Shown here: piece after piece, positions 52,266 to 61,228 of the stretch
How the letters are laid out: each line of letters begins with the position of its first letter
Numbering within the stretch: the stretch's first letter is position 1
Origin: an uncultured Eubacteriales bacterium
GTDB taxonomy: Bacteria > Bacillota > Clostridia > Lachnospirales > Lachnospiraceae
Direction of reading: 5' to 3'
DNA length: 64,000 nt
NCBI GenBank assembly: GCA_900315015.1
Contig: OMXJ01000007.1
Location: 62,001 to 126,000 of the forward strand
The notes under the pieces: generated by a model
Seen by the model: the letters and a program-made list of their open reading frames with translations, nothing else
Database searches by the model: none
Told to the model about the DNA's origin: nothing
Program-made: the position numbers and the translations under genes

Positions 52266-53039
52266 TTACTTAACAGTAACTGCGATACGCTTAACAACCT
52301 TTGTACCGTTCTTAAGAGTAACTGTAACCTTGATGTTTGCTGTTCCGGCCTTAACAGCTGTAATCTTGCCATTCTTATCAACAGTAGCAACAGACTTCTT
52401 TGAAGTACCATAGGTAACTAACTTGAAGTTTGTCTTATCAACTGCCTTCTTGAATGCTACCCCATAGGTATCACCAACTGAAAGAGTCTTCTTAGAATTA
52501 GTAAGAACAACAGTAGCCTCGATATCAGCAGCGATTGTAGCTGCATCATCAGTGTTAACGACCGTGTATGTTACGTCACTTGACTGAGGGAGAACCATTA
52601 CAAGATTTCCCTTAGCTGTAACTGTATATGTCTTAGAATTTACAAGAGAAACAGCGCCAGTTTTATTATTAACTGCAAATACCTTTACCTTAGAATCTAC
52701 TGAAAGATCAGCAGCATTAGCTGTAACTGCAGCGATAGTTTCTTTTGCTGAATTTGTGAAAATAACTACAAAATCACCATTTGCATCAGCCTTCTTAGCA
52801 TTTGCTGCACTTATTGTAACCTTTGCAGCCTTCTTATATACCTTAGTAGCCTTCTTTGTAACTACATTTGTGATGCTCTCGTCGTAGTCAGTTGCTGCAA
52901 GATCGTTATAGAAAGCGCCATTGTCAATTGTAACGTTTTCAATTTTTGTGGAAATTGCTGCATTTGCGCTTATGGATGCACCGCCGCTGGCAACGGCTGC
53001 TGCAAGCACGAGGCTTGCGGCTAAATAACCTTTCTTCAT
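52266..53039 (-). CDS. Secreted protein with C-terminal BIG2 (bacterial Ig-like) domain
   Basis: The 257-residue product has an N-terminal signal peptide (MKKGYLAASLVLAAAVASGG, with cleavage likely after SANA near residue 27). A Lys/Thr/Ala-rich middle region has repeating beta-strand pattern. A BIG2-like domain at the C-terminus runs from about 180, ending KKSVATVDKNGKITAVKAGTANIKVTV. No anchor motif (LPXTG, SLH) is visible, so it is either freely secreted or attached non-covalently. Monocistronic, with a good promoter, AAGGAGA ribosome site and its own terminator. It shares its C-terminal domain type with the three tandem secreted proteins to the right. Confidence 0.82.
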   Translation of the reverse strand: MKKGYLAASLVLAAAVASGGASISANAAISTKIENVTIDNGAFYNDLAATDYDESITNVVTKKATKVYKKAAKVTISAANAKKADANGDFVVIFTNSAKETIAAVTANAADLSVDSKVKVFAVNNKTGAVSLVNSKTYTVTAKGNLVMVLPQSSDVTYTVVNTDDAATIAADIEATVVLTNSKKTLSVGDTYGVAFKKAVDKTNFKLVTYGTSKKSVATVDKNGKITAVKAGTANIKVTVTLKNGTKVVKRIAVTVK

Positions 53040-53094
53040 AAAAAATGTCTCCTTAGGAATAATGAAACATTTGACATATCCACAAGTTATTCAC

Positions 53095-53123
53095 ATTATA
53101 CAACATAAGTATTGAAAAATCAA
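53095..53123 (-). promoter_or_regulatory. Promoter for the minus-strand BIG2 gene
   Basis: Minus strand: TTGATT (53123-53118), a 17-nt spacer and a perfect TATAAT (53100-53095). Confidence 0.8.
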
Positions 53124-53160
53124 TGCTTTTTTTGCAAATTGCACAAAAAACATATTTACC

Positions 53161-53189
53161 TTGATATAATTTTAAAATTGTGATAAAGT
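53161..53189 (+). promoter_or_regulatory. Probable promoter for the O-antigen-ligase-like gene
   Basis: TTGATA (53161-53166; 5 of 6), a 17-nt spacer and TAAAGT (53184-53189; 4 of 6). The predicted start, near 53196, is exactly where the 5' strand of the closing helix of the structured leader begins. Confidence 0.5.
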
Positions 53190-53195
53190 AAAGGG

Positions 53196-53311
53196 GGTAT
53201 GCTTTTTATTAAAATATAATAAATCTGTAAATTAATATATGCTATAGCTCTGATGCAAGACCTGGAAATTCAGCCAGGTCAAAGCGGATTTTATGGTGGG
53301 TAGGGCATACC
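53196..53311 (+). promoter_or_regulatory. Candidate structured 5' leader (riboswitch-like, class unknown)
   Basis: GGTATGC (53196-53202) can pair with GCATACC (53305-53311), closing a 116-nt domain. Inside is a 7-bp hairpin, GACCTGG/CCAGGTC (53259-53265 with 53274-53280), followed by CAAAGCGG. The ribosome site AGGAAAGGA starts 4 nt after the closing helix. I compared it by eye with c-di-GMP, TPP, SAM and cobalamin consensus patterns and could not match it. Confidence 0.4.
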
Positions 53312-53329
53312 TGCAAGGAAAGGATTTAT

Positions 53330-55291
53330 ATGGATAAAGACACAGCAACAAAGAAAGTAATAGTCAAAACGGCAGAAGCAAAGAAAGGAAGTGATAATAA
53401 AAAATCAGATGGACAGGGTTCATCCTCGAATATATTCATTATTCCGTTATGCCTGCTGATAGCAGTAGCTCCGCTCATTGTCAGATATAAGGAGTTCAAT
53501 ACTCATTACGGCGGAAATTACTGGTACCTGGCAAATGAAAATCAGACAGACGTTTTTCTGTACTGGAGACACATTTTCATTACGGCGTGTCTTGCAGTAA
53601 TGGCGGTAGCACTTATCATCACGTTGATTACGAACATTAAAGCGATAAAAAAGCCACCTGTTTTTATGTGGGCGATAGCAATATATGCTCTGTTTGCATT
53701 TTTATCAACAGTATTTTCAAAATACAGCTACTGGGGCTTTAATGGCGCGGCTGAATTATTTGAGACTGTTTGGATACTTATGGGATATGCCCTTATCATT
53801 TTTTACTGTTATTTCTTTATAAATAGGGATTCGGCACTTAAAATGATAATCTATTCCTTTTTAGGAAGCAGCATCATAATAATGCTCATCGGAGCACTTC
53901 AGGTACTTGGCAAGGATGTATATACTAAAAGCTGGTTCCAGAAACTGATCGGAGTTGATGGAATTAAACTCAGCATAAAAATGCCTGTATATAGCACCTT
54001 GTATAATCCGAATTATTTTTGCTTTTATCTTGCACTTATAATTCCATTATTATTTTATCTTTTTTTGTTTGATAAAAATATAATCAGAAGACTTCTTTAC
54101 CTTGTTGATTTTGCACTTTGCGCAATATGTATGTATGGAAGTGCTTCAGCAAGTGCATTTATAGCAGTAGGTGCGGAAATGGTATTTTCACTTTTCTTCA
54201 CCTGGAGATTATTTGCAAAGCGTAAGGGCATAACCTTTTCGCTTATCACAGTAGTGGCAGTTGCAGCAATAGCACTTATTGTATCAGGAAAGTTTTCAAC
54301 AATAGTAAAGCATTTTTACGAAGGAGACTCTAAAGGCTATATCGATTATAGTCAGTTCCCTCTGCAGGACATTACTGTAGAAGAAAATGACATAAAGATA
54401 AGATATAAGGAGCATGACATAAGATTCTGGCTGCTTCCTGATGATTCAATGGGAACCTGTTTCTTCAATTATCAGGTTGATGAATCAAATAATGGCAGCA
54501 AGAGCATGATTTTATTACCGGAGAAAAACTATTTTGTCCTTGAAGAAGCTGAATTTAGTGAAATATATGTTCAGCCAAAGATAATGGACAGCGAGTATTA
54601 TTCATTTGTTATTCACATTGAAGATGAAGACTGGTGGTTTGCAGTAGGAAGAAATGATTATGTATATCATTATCTGCATACTCCTGATTTCTCTGTTTAT
54701 AATATAGATCCTACAAGCTTTAATGTTGAGAGCATTGGCAAATTTGCACCTATAGGACAGGCACCATTTGTTCTTTTCAAGGATTATCCATTGTTCATGA
54801 CAAACAGAGGCTTTATATGGGGACATACAATTCCTCTTTTAAAGGATTATATTGTATTAGGAAATGGGCCGGATTCCTTCGTACATATATTCCCTATGTA
54901 TAATTATGTTGAAAACTATAATTATAGCAAAGTGGGAGTTGACTTCTCAAAGGAAATATCAATGCTTACCATGAAGCCTCACTGCATGTATTTACAGATC
55001 TGGGCGCAGACAGGACTTCTTTCACTCATAGCATTTATGGTATTTTATTTATGGTATTTCTTTACAAGCGTAAAGATATATTTCTTTGAAAAATATGAGG
55101 ATTTTAGATCGGTAGTCGGAGTTATTGCGTTTATCGGAAGTGTAGGCTATATGGTAGCAGCACTTGCAAATGATTCAACGATTGCAGTAAGCCCTGTTTT
55201 CTGGGTAATACTGGGAATGGGCATAGCAATAAATGCTTCAATCAAAAAACAACAGAAGGAAAAGGAGGGGGCAGATGCCAAAAAAATTTAG
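53330..55291 (+). CDS. O-antigen ligase/polymerase-like (Wzy_C) polytopic membrane protein
   Basis: The 653-residue product has about eleven hydrophobic segments. A hydrophilic N-terminus (about 35 residues) precedes the first helix. Paired helices run to about residue 330. A large polar insert of about 190 residues follows (roughly 330-520), probably outside. The Wzy_C-type ending is LGNGPDSFVHIFP, then TMKPHCMYLQIWAQTGLLSLIAF and two or three final helices. This matches glycan polymerases/ligases that join lipid-linked repeats or attach glycans to proteins. The insert is unusually long. Its 3' end overlaps the next gene, encoding a secreted Thr/Ser-rich BIG2 protein, by 17 bp. A role as glycan ligase for those proteins is an attractive inference. 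Confidence 0.84.
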   Translation: MDKDTATKKVIVKTAEAKKGSDNKKSDGQGSSSNIFIIPLCLLIAVAPLIVRYKEFNTHYGGNYWYLANENQTDVFLYWRHIFITACLAVMAVALIITLITNIKAIKKPPVFMWAIAIYALFAFLSTVFSKYSYWGFNGAAELFETVWILMGYALIIFYCYFFINRDSALKMIIYSFLGSSIIIMLIGALQVLGKDVYTKSWFQKLIGVDGIKLSIKMPVYSTLYNPNYFCFYLALIIPLLFYLFLFDKNIIRRLLYLVDFALCAICMYGSASASAFIAVGAEMVFSLFFTWRLFAKRKGITFSLITVVAVAAIALIVSGKFSTIVKHFYEGDSKGYIDYSQFPLQDITVEENDIKIRYKEHDIRFWLLPDDSMGTCFFNYQVDESNNGSKSMILLPEKNYFVLEEAEFSEIYVQPKIMDSEYYSFVIHIEDEDWWFAVGRNDYVYHYLHTPDFSVYNIDPTSFNVESIGKFAPIGQAPFVLFKDYPLFMTNRGFIWGHTIPLLKDYIVLGNGPDSFVHIFPMYNYVENYNYSKVGVDFSKEISMLTMKPHCMYLQIWAQTGLLSLIAFMVFYLWYFFTSVKIYFFEKYEDFRSVVGVIAFIGSVGYMVAALANDSTIAVSPVFWVILGMGIAINASIKKQQKEKEGADAKKI

Positions 55292-58067
55292 GAGAATTTC
55301 TCTGATACTTGCACTTGCACTTATTGTTTCGGCAATATTTCCAGGTGTAAATGTTCAGGCAGCAACAATGTCGCTCAGTAAGACTACCATACGTCTTTAT
55401 GTCGGTGGCGACTCACTTACAAATTATGGAAAGACGTATACTCTTTCAGTAAAGAATAAGAATTCAGCTTATAGCGTTTCTTATAAGTCGAGTAAGACCT
55501 CTGTAGCGACAGTAGGTAAAACAACGGGAAAAATTACGGCAAAGGGAGCAGGAAAGGCGACAATTACTGCAACCGTAAAAAATGGGACTAAGACAGTAAA
55601 GACCTTAAAGGCAACGGTTTATGTATATCGTCATGCAAGCAGCATTGCACTTGATGCATCACTTGCAAAGACCTTAAAAAAGGGAATTACCGTAGGAACG
55701 ACAAAATCAGGCAAGATAGGCTATAGAAAGGCAAGTGGAAAGACAGCCTGGAAGAGTGATGTGACATACATTACAGATACTCTTCGCTATAAATCTTCAA
55801 ATACTTCAGTATTTAAGGTAGATGCAAAGAGCGGAAAAATAACTGCAGTAGGCGAGGGCGACGCTACTCTTATCATTTATGCAGTAGATTACTCAGGAAA
55901 GAAAAAAGTTACAAAGCTTGGAGAAAAGAAGTATACGGTGAAGGTGGTTTCAAAGCAGGAACCAAAGGCTACAGCAACGCCAGCGCCAAAGGCAACCTCT
56001 ACACCTACACCTCTTCCAACGGCGACACCAGAGCCAACAGCAACATCAACTCCGACTCCTACACCAACACCGGAATGGGGAAAGATAGTTCTTGCAGACC
56101 AGACAGGTATTTCTGATTTCTCATTAATAAGACTTACCTTCAGCACAGAAAAGGATGCAAAGGCAGTACTTGATAATCCATCATTGCTCCAGGTTACAAG
56201 AACGAATTCAGACGGTGAAAATGCAGGAGTGACCCAGGTATATCAGAGTAATGTATTTAAGAGCATAAAAGCAACCAATGATCCATGTGCTATTATACTC
56301 GGTGTATATGATAACCTTTACAAGGGAATTACTTATGAATATACCTATAGGAAATCTTCAGTAAAATTTACCGGTGTAGGAAATGAGGTAGCAAGCGTAA
56401 GAACAAACCCATATCTTACAGTAAAGCCGGAAACCGAGGTAGAAATTCCATATACCCTCTACAATAAGAACGGAGTGGATATTACTCAGACCAGCATAGA
56501 TCAGACCTGGCAGTCAACCGGAGATGCACCGCCGCTTCTTGCATTAGAGTGCCTCACGGAGGATAATGGAAATGGATACACCATTTCTGTTGAACCAGAC
56601 TACAAGGGAAAGAATCCATATAAGATAAAGCTTTATTTCTACGAAGGAAATAAGAATGTAGAAGCAACCATAAAGGCGATAGTAGGCTATGATTCAAAGG
56701 GTGATGAAATAGCTTATACAGATAAGATAATCTGCTCATCTACAACGATTACCTCATCACAGTCAGGCTTCACCTATGCAATAGGAGAGGTAGGAGCACC
56801 GGCTGCAAGTCAGGCATATTCGGGCGGAACGCTTAAGATTTCAACGGAAGTAAATACAACCAAGCAGCTTTTCGTTAAGTATAGCAGATCAATAGGAAAG
56901 TATACTACTAACTATTACATTCCAGAATATGGTGAGTATTACCTTACATCAAATGGAAATGATATTGTAGTAGTAACCAAGGAAGGCGTACTTGTACCAG
57001 TAGCACCGGGCAAGACAAGCATTGTAATCAGAGACATTGTGACAGGAGATGCAATATCCTACATTCCTATCGAAGTAACAGATGCTTCGCAGATAAAGGG
57101 AATAAGCATAAGTCCATTAAATGATACAATTGTCATGAGCAAGGATTCATTTACAAAGCGTATTTCGGTTAATGCAGTGGATCAGTTCGGAAAGTCAATG
57201 AATATAGATAATGCTTCCTATGCTGTAATCCAGGGCAGAAACGATGACTTTACAATTAAGTTCGATTCAGATTATAAGGGAATTACAGTAATCTCAAAGG
57301 GAACCTATAATGGAGAAAAGTTTGATGACAATAGAACCTTTAAGATAAGATTCGACTTCTCATCGAATGGAAAGAGCTTCTCACAGACCTATACTCTTGT
57401 AATGAGAAATACTGTAGATCCAGGACTTTCACATTATAAGATGCTGCTTAGTTCAACTGGTCTTAATGCAGATCTTACTTCAAAGACTCAGATAACTAAT
57501 GCGACCATCCAGCTCCAGCCATTAGATCCGAATGGAGCAAATTATGGAAGCACAGTTCCTATTAATGTAGTATCATCAAAGTCAGCAATTTCAACTGCTG
57601 ATAATAGCTTTAGCATATTAGTTACAGGACCTGATGGAAATGTATTTACTGAAGGTCTTAGCGGCTCAGGCAGCACTACCATAAACTTCAGTTGTATTAT
57701 AGGAAATGGTGATGGAACTATCAGAAAGATAACCCCAGGCCTTTATACCATAAATATATACAGAGGTGATGGAACAAGCTATGCACCTGTGGCTTATAAT
57801 GAAGTTTCAGTAAATAAGGGCGAAGAAATAAGCATAGAAGTTAAGAATGGATATCATATAAATTCATATGCAGAATTAAAGGATATCTTCTATGCATACA
57901 GAGGACCAGTAGATGTTACAAGTAACTTAGTATCCGTTGTGCCGGTAGATCCAAAGGTAAATGGAAAAGAAGTCGAGGTAAAGCACGTAATTATTAAGGA
58001 AAAGACGACTAAGGGAATTATAGTTACGGACTATCCATTAGATAGGACATTTATTCTCAATCAATAA
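55275..58067 (+). CDS. Large secreted BIG2-domain protein, paralogue 1
   Basis: The 930-residue product has a signal peptide (MPKKFRRISLILALALIVSA, cleavage near VQAA at residues 31-32). A BIG2-like domain (about 33-125) has SVKNKNSAYSVSYKSSKTS and TTGKITAKGAGKATITATV. A second related domain (about 125-220) is followed by a Thr/Pro-rich linker (about 225-270, ATPEPTATSTPTPTPTPEW). About 650 residues of beta-rich repeats follow with no recognised catalytic motif. I chose ATG 55275 with AAGGAGGGGG upstream; the frame extends to 55233 inside the preceding gene. It is co-translated with the ligase-like gene. No sortase or SLH anchor is visible. It is probably a surface or matrix protein. Confidence 0.85.
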   Translation: MPKKFRRISLILALALIVSAIFPGVNVQAATMSLSKTTIRLYVGGDSLTNYGKTYTLSVKNKNSAYSVSYKSSKTSVATVGKTTGKITAKGAGKATITATVKNGTKTVKTLKATVYVYRHASSIALDASLAKTLKKGITVGTTKSGKIGYRKASGKTAWKSDVTYITDTLRYKSSNTSVFKVDAKSGKITAVGEGDATLIIYAVDYSGKKKVTKLGEKKYTVKVVSKQEPKATATPAPKATSTPTPLPTATPEPTATSTPTPTPTPEWGKIVLADQTGISDFSLIRLTFSTEKDAKAVLDNPSLLQVTRTNSDGENAGVTQVYQSNVFKSIKATNDPCAIILGVYDNLYKGITYEYTYRKSSVKFTGVGNEVASVRTNPYLTVKPETEVEIPYTLYNKNGVDITQTSIDQTWQSTGDAPPLLALECLTEDNGNGYTISVEPDYKGKNPYKIKLYFYEGNKNVEATIKAIVGYDSKGDEIAYTDKIICSSTTITSSQSGFTYAIGEVGAPAASQAYSGGTLKISTEVNTTKQLFVKYSRSIGKYTTNYYIPEYGEYYLTSNGNDIVVVTKEGVLVPVAPGKTSIVIRDIVTGDAISYIPIEVTDASQIKGISISPLNDTIVMSKDSFTKRISVNAVDQFGKSMNIDNASYAVIQGRNDDFTIKFDSDYKGITVISKGTYNGEKFDDNRTFKIRFDFSSNGKSFSQTYTLVMRNTVDPGLSHYKMLLSSTGLNADLTSKTQITNATIQLQPLDPNGANYGSTVPINVVSSKSAISTADNSFSILVTGPDGNVFTEGLSGSGSTTINFSCIIGNGDGTIRKITPGLYTINIYRGDGTSYAPVAYNEVSVNKGEEISIEVKNGYHINSYAELKDIFYAYRGPVDVTSNLVSVVPVDPKVNGKEVEVKHVIIKEKTTKGIIVTDYPLDRTFILNQ

Positions 58068-58077
58068 CTAAATAATC

Positions 58078-58178
58078 ATTCATCAGAAATTATTAAAAAA
58101 TGATGAATGTGTCAAAAATGTGGCATAGGAATCTTTAAAATGAAAGAAAATTGTAAGATTTCTGTGCCACTTTTGACA
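58078..58178. repeat. Nested inverted repeats before BIG2 paralogue 2
   Basis: An 8-bp perfect stem, ATTCATCA / TGATGAAT (58078-58085 with 58101-58108), is followed by a long imperfect inverted repeat (58110-58135 with 58155-58178). Its arms begin TGTCAAAA and end TTTTGACA and contain GTGGCA/TGCCAC. A TATAAT at 58190-58195 follows, without a correctly spaced -35. It may be a terminator, operator or leader structure; no T tail favours a simple terminator. Confidence 0.6.
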
Positions 58179-58272
58179 TAAATAGTTTATATAATGTTTA
58201 GCGTAAGTTATTAAGCAGTAAAAATAATGGCGAGAAGCAGGCCAATAACTGCTTCGGAACGGAGGATTAATA

Positions 58273-60930
58273 ATGAAGAAGTTTTCGAAACACTTTGCAT
58301 TACTCCTTGCGTTAGCCCTTGTATTTACATCAATTATTCCAACTGTAAATGCAGAAGCTGCCACAATGAGTCTTAGCAAAACAACAATTAGGCTGTATCT
58401 TGGCTCAGATACAACTACAAACTTAAAGAGCACCTATACTCTTTCAGTAAAGAACAAGAATTCAGCTTATAAGGTTACTTACAAGTCAAGCAAGACATCA
58501 GTAGCTACAGTTGGGGCATCAACTGGTAAGATCACAGCTAAGGGTGTTGGTACAGCAACAATCACAGCAACTGTTAAGAATGGTACAACGACAGTTAAGA
58601 CACTCAAGGCTACAGTTAAGGTATACCGTCATGCAGCAGAAATCGGCGTACGTTCAGAACTTGCAAAGGTATTAAAGAATGGTATCGAGGTTGGTACAGT
58701 TAAGTCATATCATGTAGGTTTCAGAAGAGCAACAGCAAACGGAGCAGTTATCTGGGGAACAGGCGCAACAAAGGTTACAGATAAGCTTAGATTTAAGTCT
58801 TCTGATACATCAGTATTCACAGTAGGAAGCACAACAGGAAAGATTACAGCAAAGGGCGAAGGAACAGCAGTTCTTACAGTTTATGCTGTAGATTATACAG
58901 GAAAGAACAAGGTTCAGTCACTTAGCGAGAAGGTTTATCCAGTAGTTGTAGTTGCAAAGAAGACAGCAACAGCAACACCTACACCTACTCCAGTAGCAAC
59001 AGCAACACCTACACCTACAGCAGCTGCAGGAAAGATTGTTTCAGCTACACAGGAAGGCATTTCAGATCTTTCAGTAGTAAAACTTACATTTGCAACAGAG
59101 GATGACGCAAAGGCAGTTATCGCAGACAAGTCTCTTCTTAAGGTCGAGAGAACAAAGGACAATGTTACATCAACAATCCAGAGCAATCTCTATGCATCAA
59201 TCACAGCAGTTAACGGCGACGCTAAGTCAGTTTACTTAAAGCTTTACGAGAACGCAGAAGAAGGAACAAAGTTCACATATTCATATAATGGTTCATCAAC
59301 AAGCTTCAAGGGCGTTGGTAATAAGGTAGCAGGCATTGCAGTTGGAACAACAACTGTTACAGCAGGCGAAATGAAGGATATCCCATATACTCTTTACAAT
59401 GCAAACGGCGTAGACGTTACAAAGGTTGCAGTTAAAGGAGTAGATTATCAGACAATTATATTCTCGTCAGCAGATAGTGTTAACTACTATGTATCAGGCA
59501 ACCAGATCTACTTCAACAAGGGTGGCGTAAATGCAGTAGTTACAGCAAAGGTAGTTGTAGGTTACGATTCAATGGGTAATGAAATTGCTTATACAAGCGC
59601 AGGACCTATTGCAGCAACAGAGACAACATCAATAGCTTCAGGTTTCTCATATGCAATCGGTGCAGTAGGAGCAGTTCCATCAACTCAGACATACTCAGCT
59701 TCAGGTGTATCACTTCCAGTTGATTCATCAACAAAGCAGCTTTTCATTAAGTACACAAAGACAACAGGTAAGGACACAGAGACATTATATGTTCCTGGTG
59801 CAGAAACATACACATTCACATCATCAGACAGCAACACACTTGCAGTTAGTGATACAGGTATTGTATACCCGGTTAAGACAGGCAGTGTAAAGGTTATCGT
59901 TAAGAATTCAACAGGAAGCGCTATTGCAGTAATTCCTGTAACAGTTACAAATAAGTCAATTCTTACAAGCGTTGCACTTTCAGCTAATAACGCAAAGATT
60001 TCTCTTGCTTCAGCAGCTGATGCAGATGTAGATATTACAGCATTAGACCAGTATGGAAATGACACAACATTAAATTCAGTTTCTTATGAAGTAGTTCAGG
60101 GTTCAGGCGCAGACGTATCAGTAGTAATCGATTCTGATTACTCAGGCTTCACAGTAATGCCTAACGGAACATATGAAGGAAAGTCATTTACAGGAACAAA
60201 GACAATCATCATCAGATTTACATTTGAGAAGGACGGCGTTACAAGAACAAGCAACTTCGTACTTACTCTTAAGTCAGCAACAAGCTCAACAGCAACAAAT
60301 TATGTACTTTCATCTACAAATACAAGATTATTCATCGATCTTACAAAGGCAGTTACAGGAACATCAGTAATCAGTCTTGAAGGTAAGGATTCAGAAGGTT
60401 TCGTAGTAGATACAGGAAGCACACTTAACCTTGCATCAAGCATGGCAACAGTTTCAACAGGAAAGGATGTATATAGTGTAATTATTACTGATCCATCAGG
60501 AAATCCTGTAACAACAGGTGTATCTGGTTCAGGCACATCAGAAATCACATTTAATGCACTTATGACATCAGGTGGAACAATCAAGAAGGCAGCAGCTGGA
60601 ACATACATCGTTAAGGCTTATGTAGGAACAGGCGGAGCATACAAGCTTGCAGCTCCATCATTAGCAATCGTTGTATACGACGGTGATGCACTTGCACTTA
60701 CACTTAATAGTGATGTAACATCTATCTCAGATTACTCAAATCTTAAGGCATATTACACAGCTAAGCGTGGTTCAACAGACGTTACAGAAAACATCGTTTC
60801 TATTACACCAGTTAGCCCAACAGTAGTTGGTAAGAGCGTTGTAATTCAGGATGTAGTTGTAAGGGAGAACACAGCAGCAGGTCTTCTTGAGACAACTGTT
60901 AAGATTCAGAGAACATTTACTCTTAAGTAA
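58273..60930 (+). CDS. Large secreted BIG2-domain protein, paralogue 2 (probably highly expressed)
   Basis: The 885-residue product is collinear with paralogue 1. It has a signal peptide (cleavage near NAEAA, residue 30), a BIG2 domain opening TMSLSKTTIRLYLGSDTTTN, a second domain with YRHAAEIGVRSELAKVLKNGIEVG, a Thr/Pro linker (ATPTPTPVATATPTPT near 235-255), and a beta-rich C-terminal region with KQLFIKYTKTTGKDTETLYVPG, shared in form with paralogue 1. Codon choice is much more biased (ACA, TCA, GCA, GTT, AAG) than in paralogue 1 and matches livJ and metG, which suggests a very abundant product such as a surface-layer or matrix protein. It starts 205 bp after paralogue 1 with GGAGG before ATG 58273. 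Confidence 0.86.
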   Translation: MKKFSKHFALLLALALVFTSIIPTVNAEAATMSLSKTTIRLYLGSDTTTNLKSTYTLSVKNKNSAYKVTYKSSKTSVATVGASTGKITAKGVGTATITATVKNGTTTVKTLKATVKVYRHAAEIGVRSELAKVLKNGIEVGTVKSYHVGFRRATANGAVIWGTGATKVTDKLRFKSSDTSVFTVGSTTGKITAKGEGTAVLTVYAVDYTGKNKVQSLSEKVYPVVVVAKKTATATPTPTPVATATPTPTAAAGKIVSATQEGISDLSVVKLTFATEDDAKAVIADKSLLKVERTKDNVTSTIQSNLYASITAVNGDAKSVYLKLYENAEEGTKFTYSYNGSSTSFKGVGNKVAGIAVGTTTVTAGEMKDIPYTLYNANGVDVTKVAVKGVDYQTIIFSSADSVNYYVSGNQIYFNKGGVNAVVTAKVVVGYDSMGNEIAYTSAGPIAATETTSIASGFSYAIGAVGAVPSTQTYSASGVSLPVDSSTKQLFIKYTKTTGKDTETLYVPGAETYTFTSSDSNTLAVSDTGIVYPVKTGSVKVIVKNSTGSAIAVIPVTVTNKSILTSVALSANNAKISLASAADADVDITALDQYGNDTTLNSVSYEVVQGSGADVSVVIDSDYSGFTVMPNGTYEGKSFTGTKTIIIRFTFEKDGVTRTSNFVLTLKSATSSTATNYVLSSTNTRLFIDLTKAVTGTSVISLEGKDSEGFVVDTGSTLNLASSMATVSTGKDVYSVIITDPSGNPVTTGVSGSGTSEITFNALMTSGGTIKKAAAGTYIVKAYVGTGGAYKLAAPSLAIVVYDGDALALTLNSDVTSISDYSNLKAYYTAKRGSTDVTENIVSITPVSPTVVGKSVVIQDVVVRENTAAGLLETTVKIQRTFTLK

Positions 60931-60951
60931 TAAGTGATCTTGAATAATAAG

Positions 60952-61002
60952 TATTCTTGAGTGCTAAGTATTCTTGAGTACTAAGTATTATTGAGTACTA
61001 AG
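60952..61002 (+). repeat. Tandem 17-bp repeats after BIG2 paralogue 2
   Basis: Three units, TATTCTTGAGTGCTAAG, TATTCTTGAGTACTAAG and TATTATTGAGTACTAAG, lie at 60952-60968, 60969-60985 and 60986-61002. A degenerate fourth (GATCTTGAATAATAAG) precedes them from 60936. Two of the units carry the palindrome AGTACT. Confidence 0.9.
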
Positions 61003-61032
61003 GTTTTAAAAGTAGTATATTAAAAAATATTT

Positions 61033-61064
61033 AAGGCGGAGAAATCTATTTTCTCCGCCTTTTA
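61033..61064 (+). terminator. Intrinsic terminator after BIG2 paralogue 2
   Basis: AAGGCGGAGAA (61033-61043) pairs with TTCTCCGCCTT (61051-61061) over 11 bp, followed by a T run. A strong GC-rich stem. Confidence 0.86.
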
Positions 61065-61116
61065 TGCCCTAAAGATAAGAAAGGTAAAGAGAATAGTAAA
61101 AATATATAAAATAGTG

Positions 61117-61145
61117 TTGAGATATTTTTGCTTTTATGATAGAAT
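61117..61145 (+). promoter_or_regulatory. Promoter for BIG2 paralogue 3
   Basis: TTGAGA (61117-61122), a 17-nt spacer and TAGAAT (61140-61145). The leader of about 75 nt contains a perfect 8-bp hairpin, ACGTTAAT / ATTAACGT (61158-61165 with 61177-61184), starting a few bases after the predicted start, the same layout as in the livJ leader. Confidence 0.7.
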
Positions 61146-61228
61146 GAACAAAGAGTGACGTTAATGATGAAAGTGTATTAACGTAATTTTGATTTAAATT
61201 CGTTTAAAGGAAATGGAGGGAAAATCAA

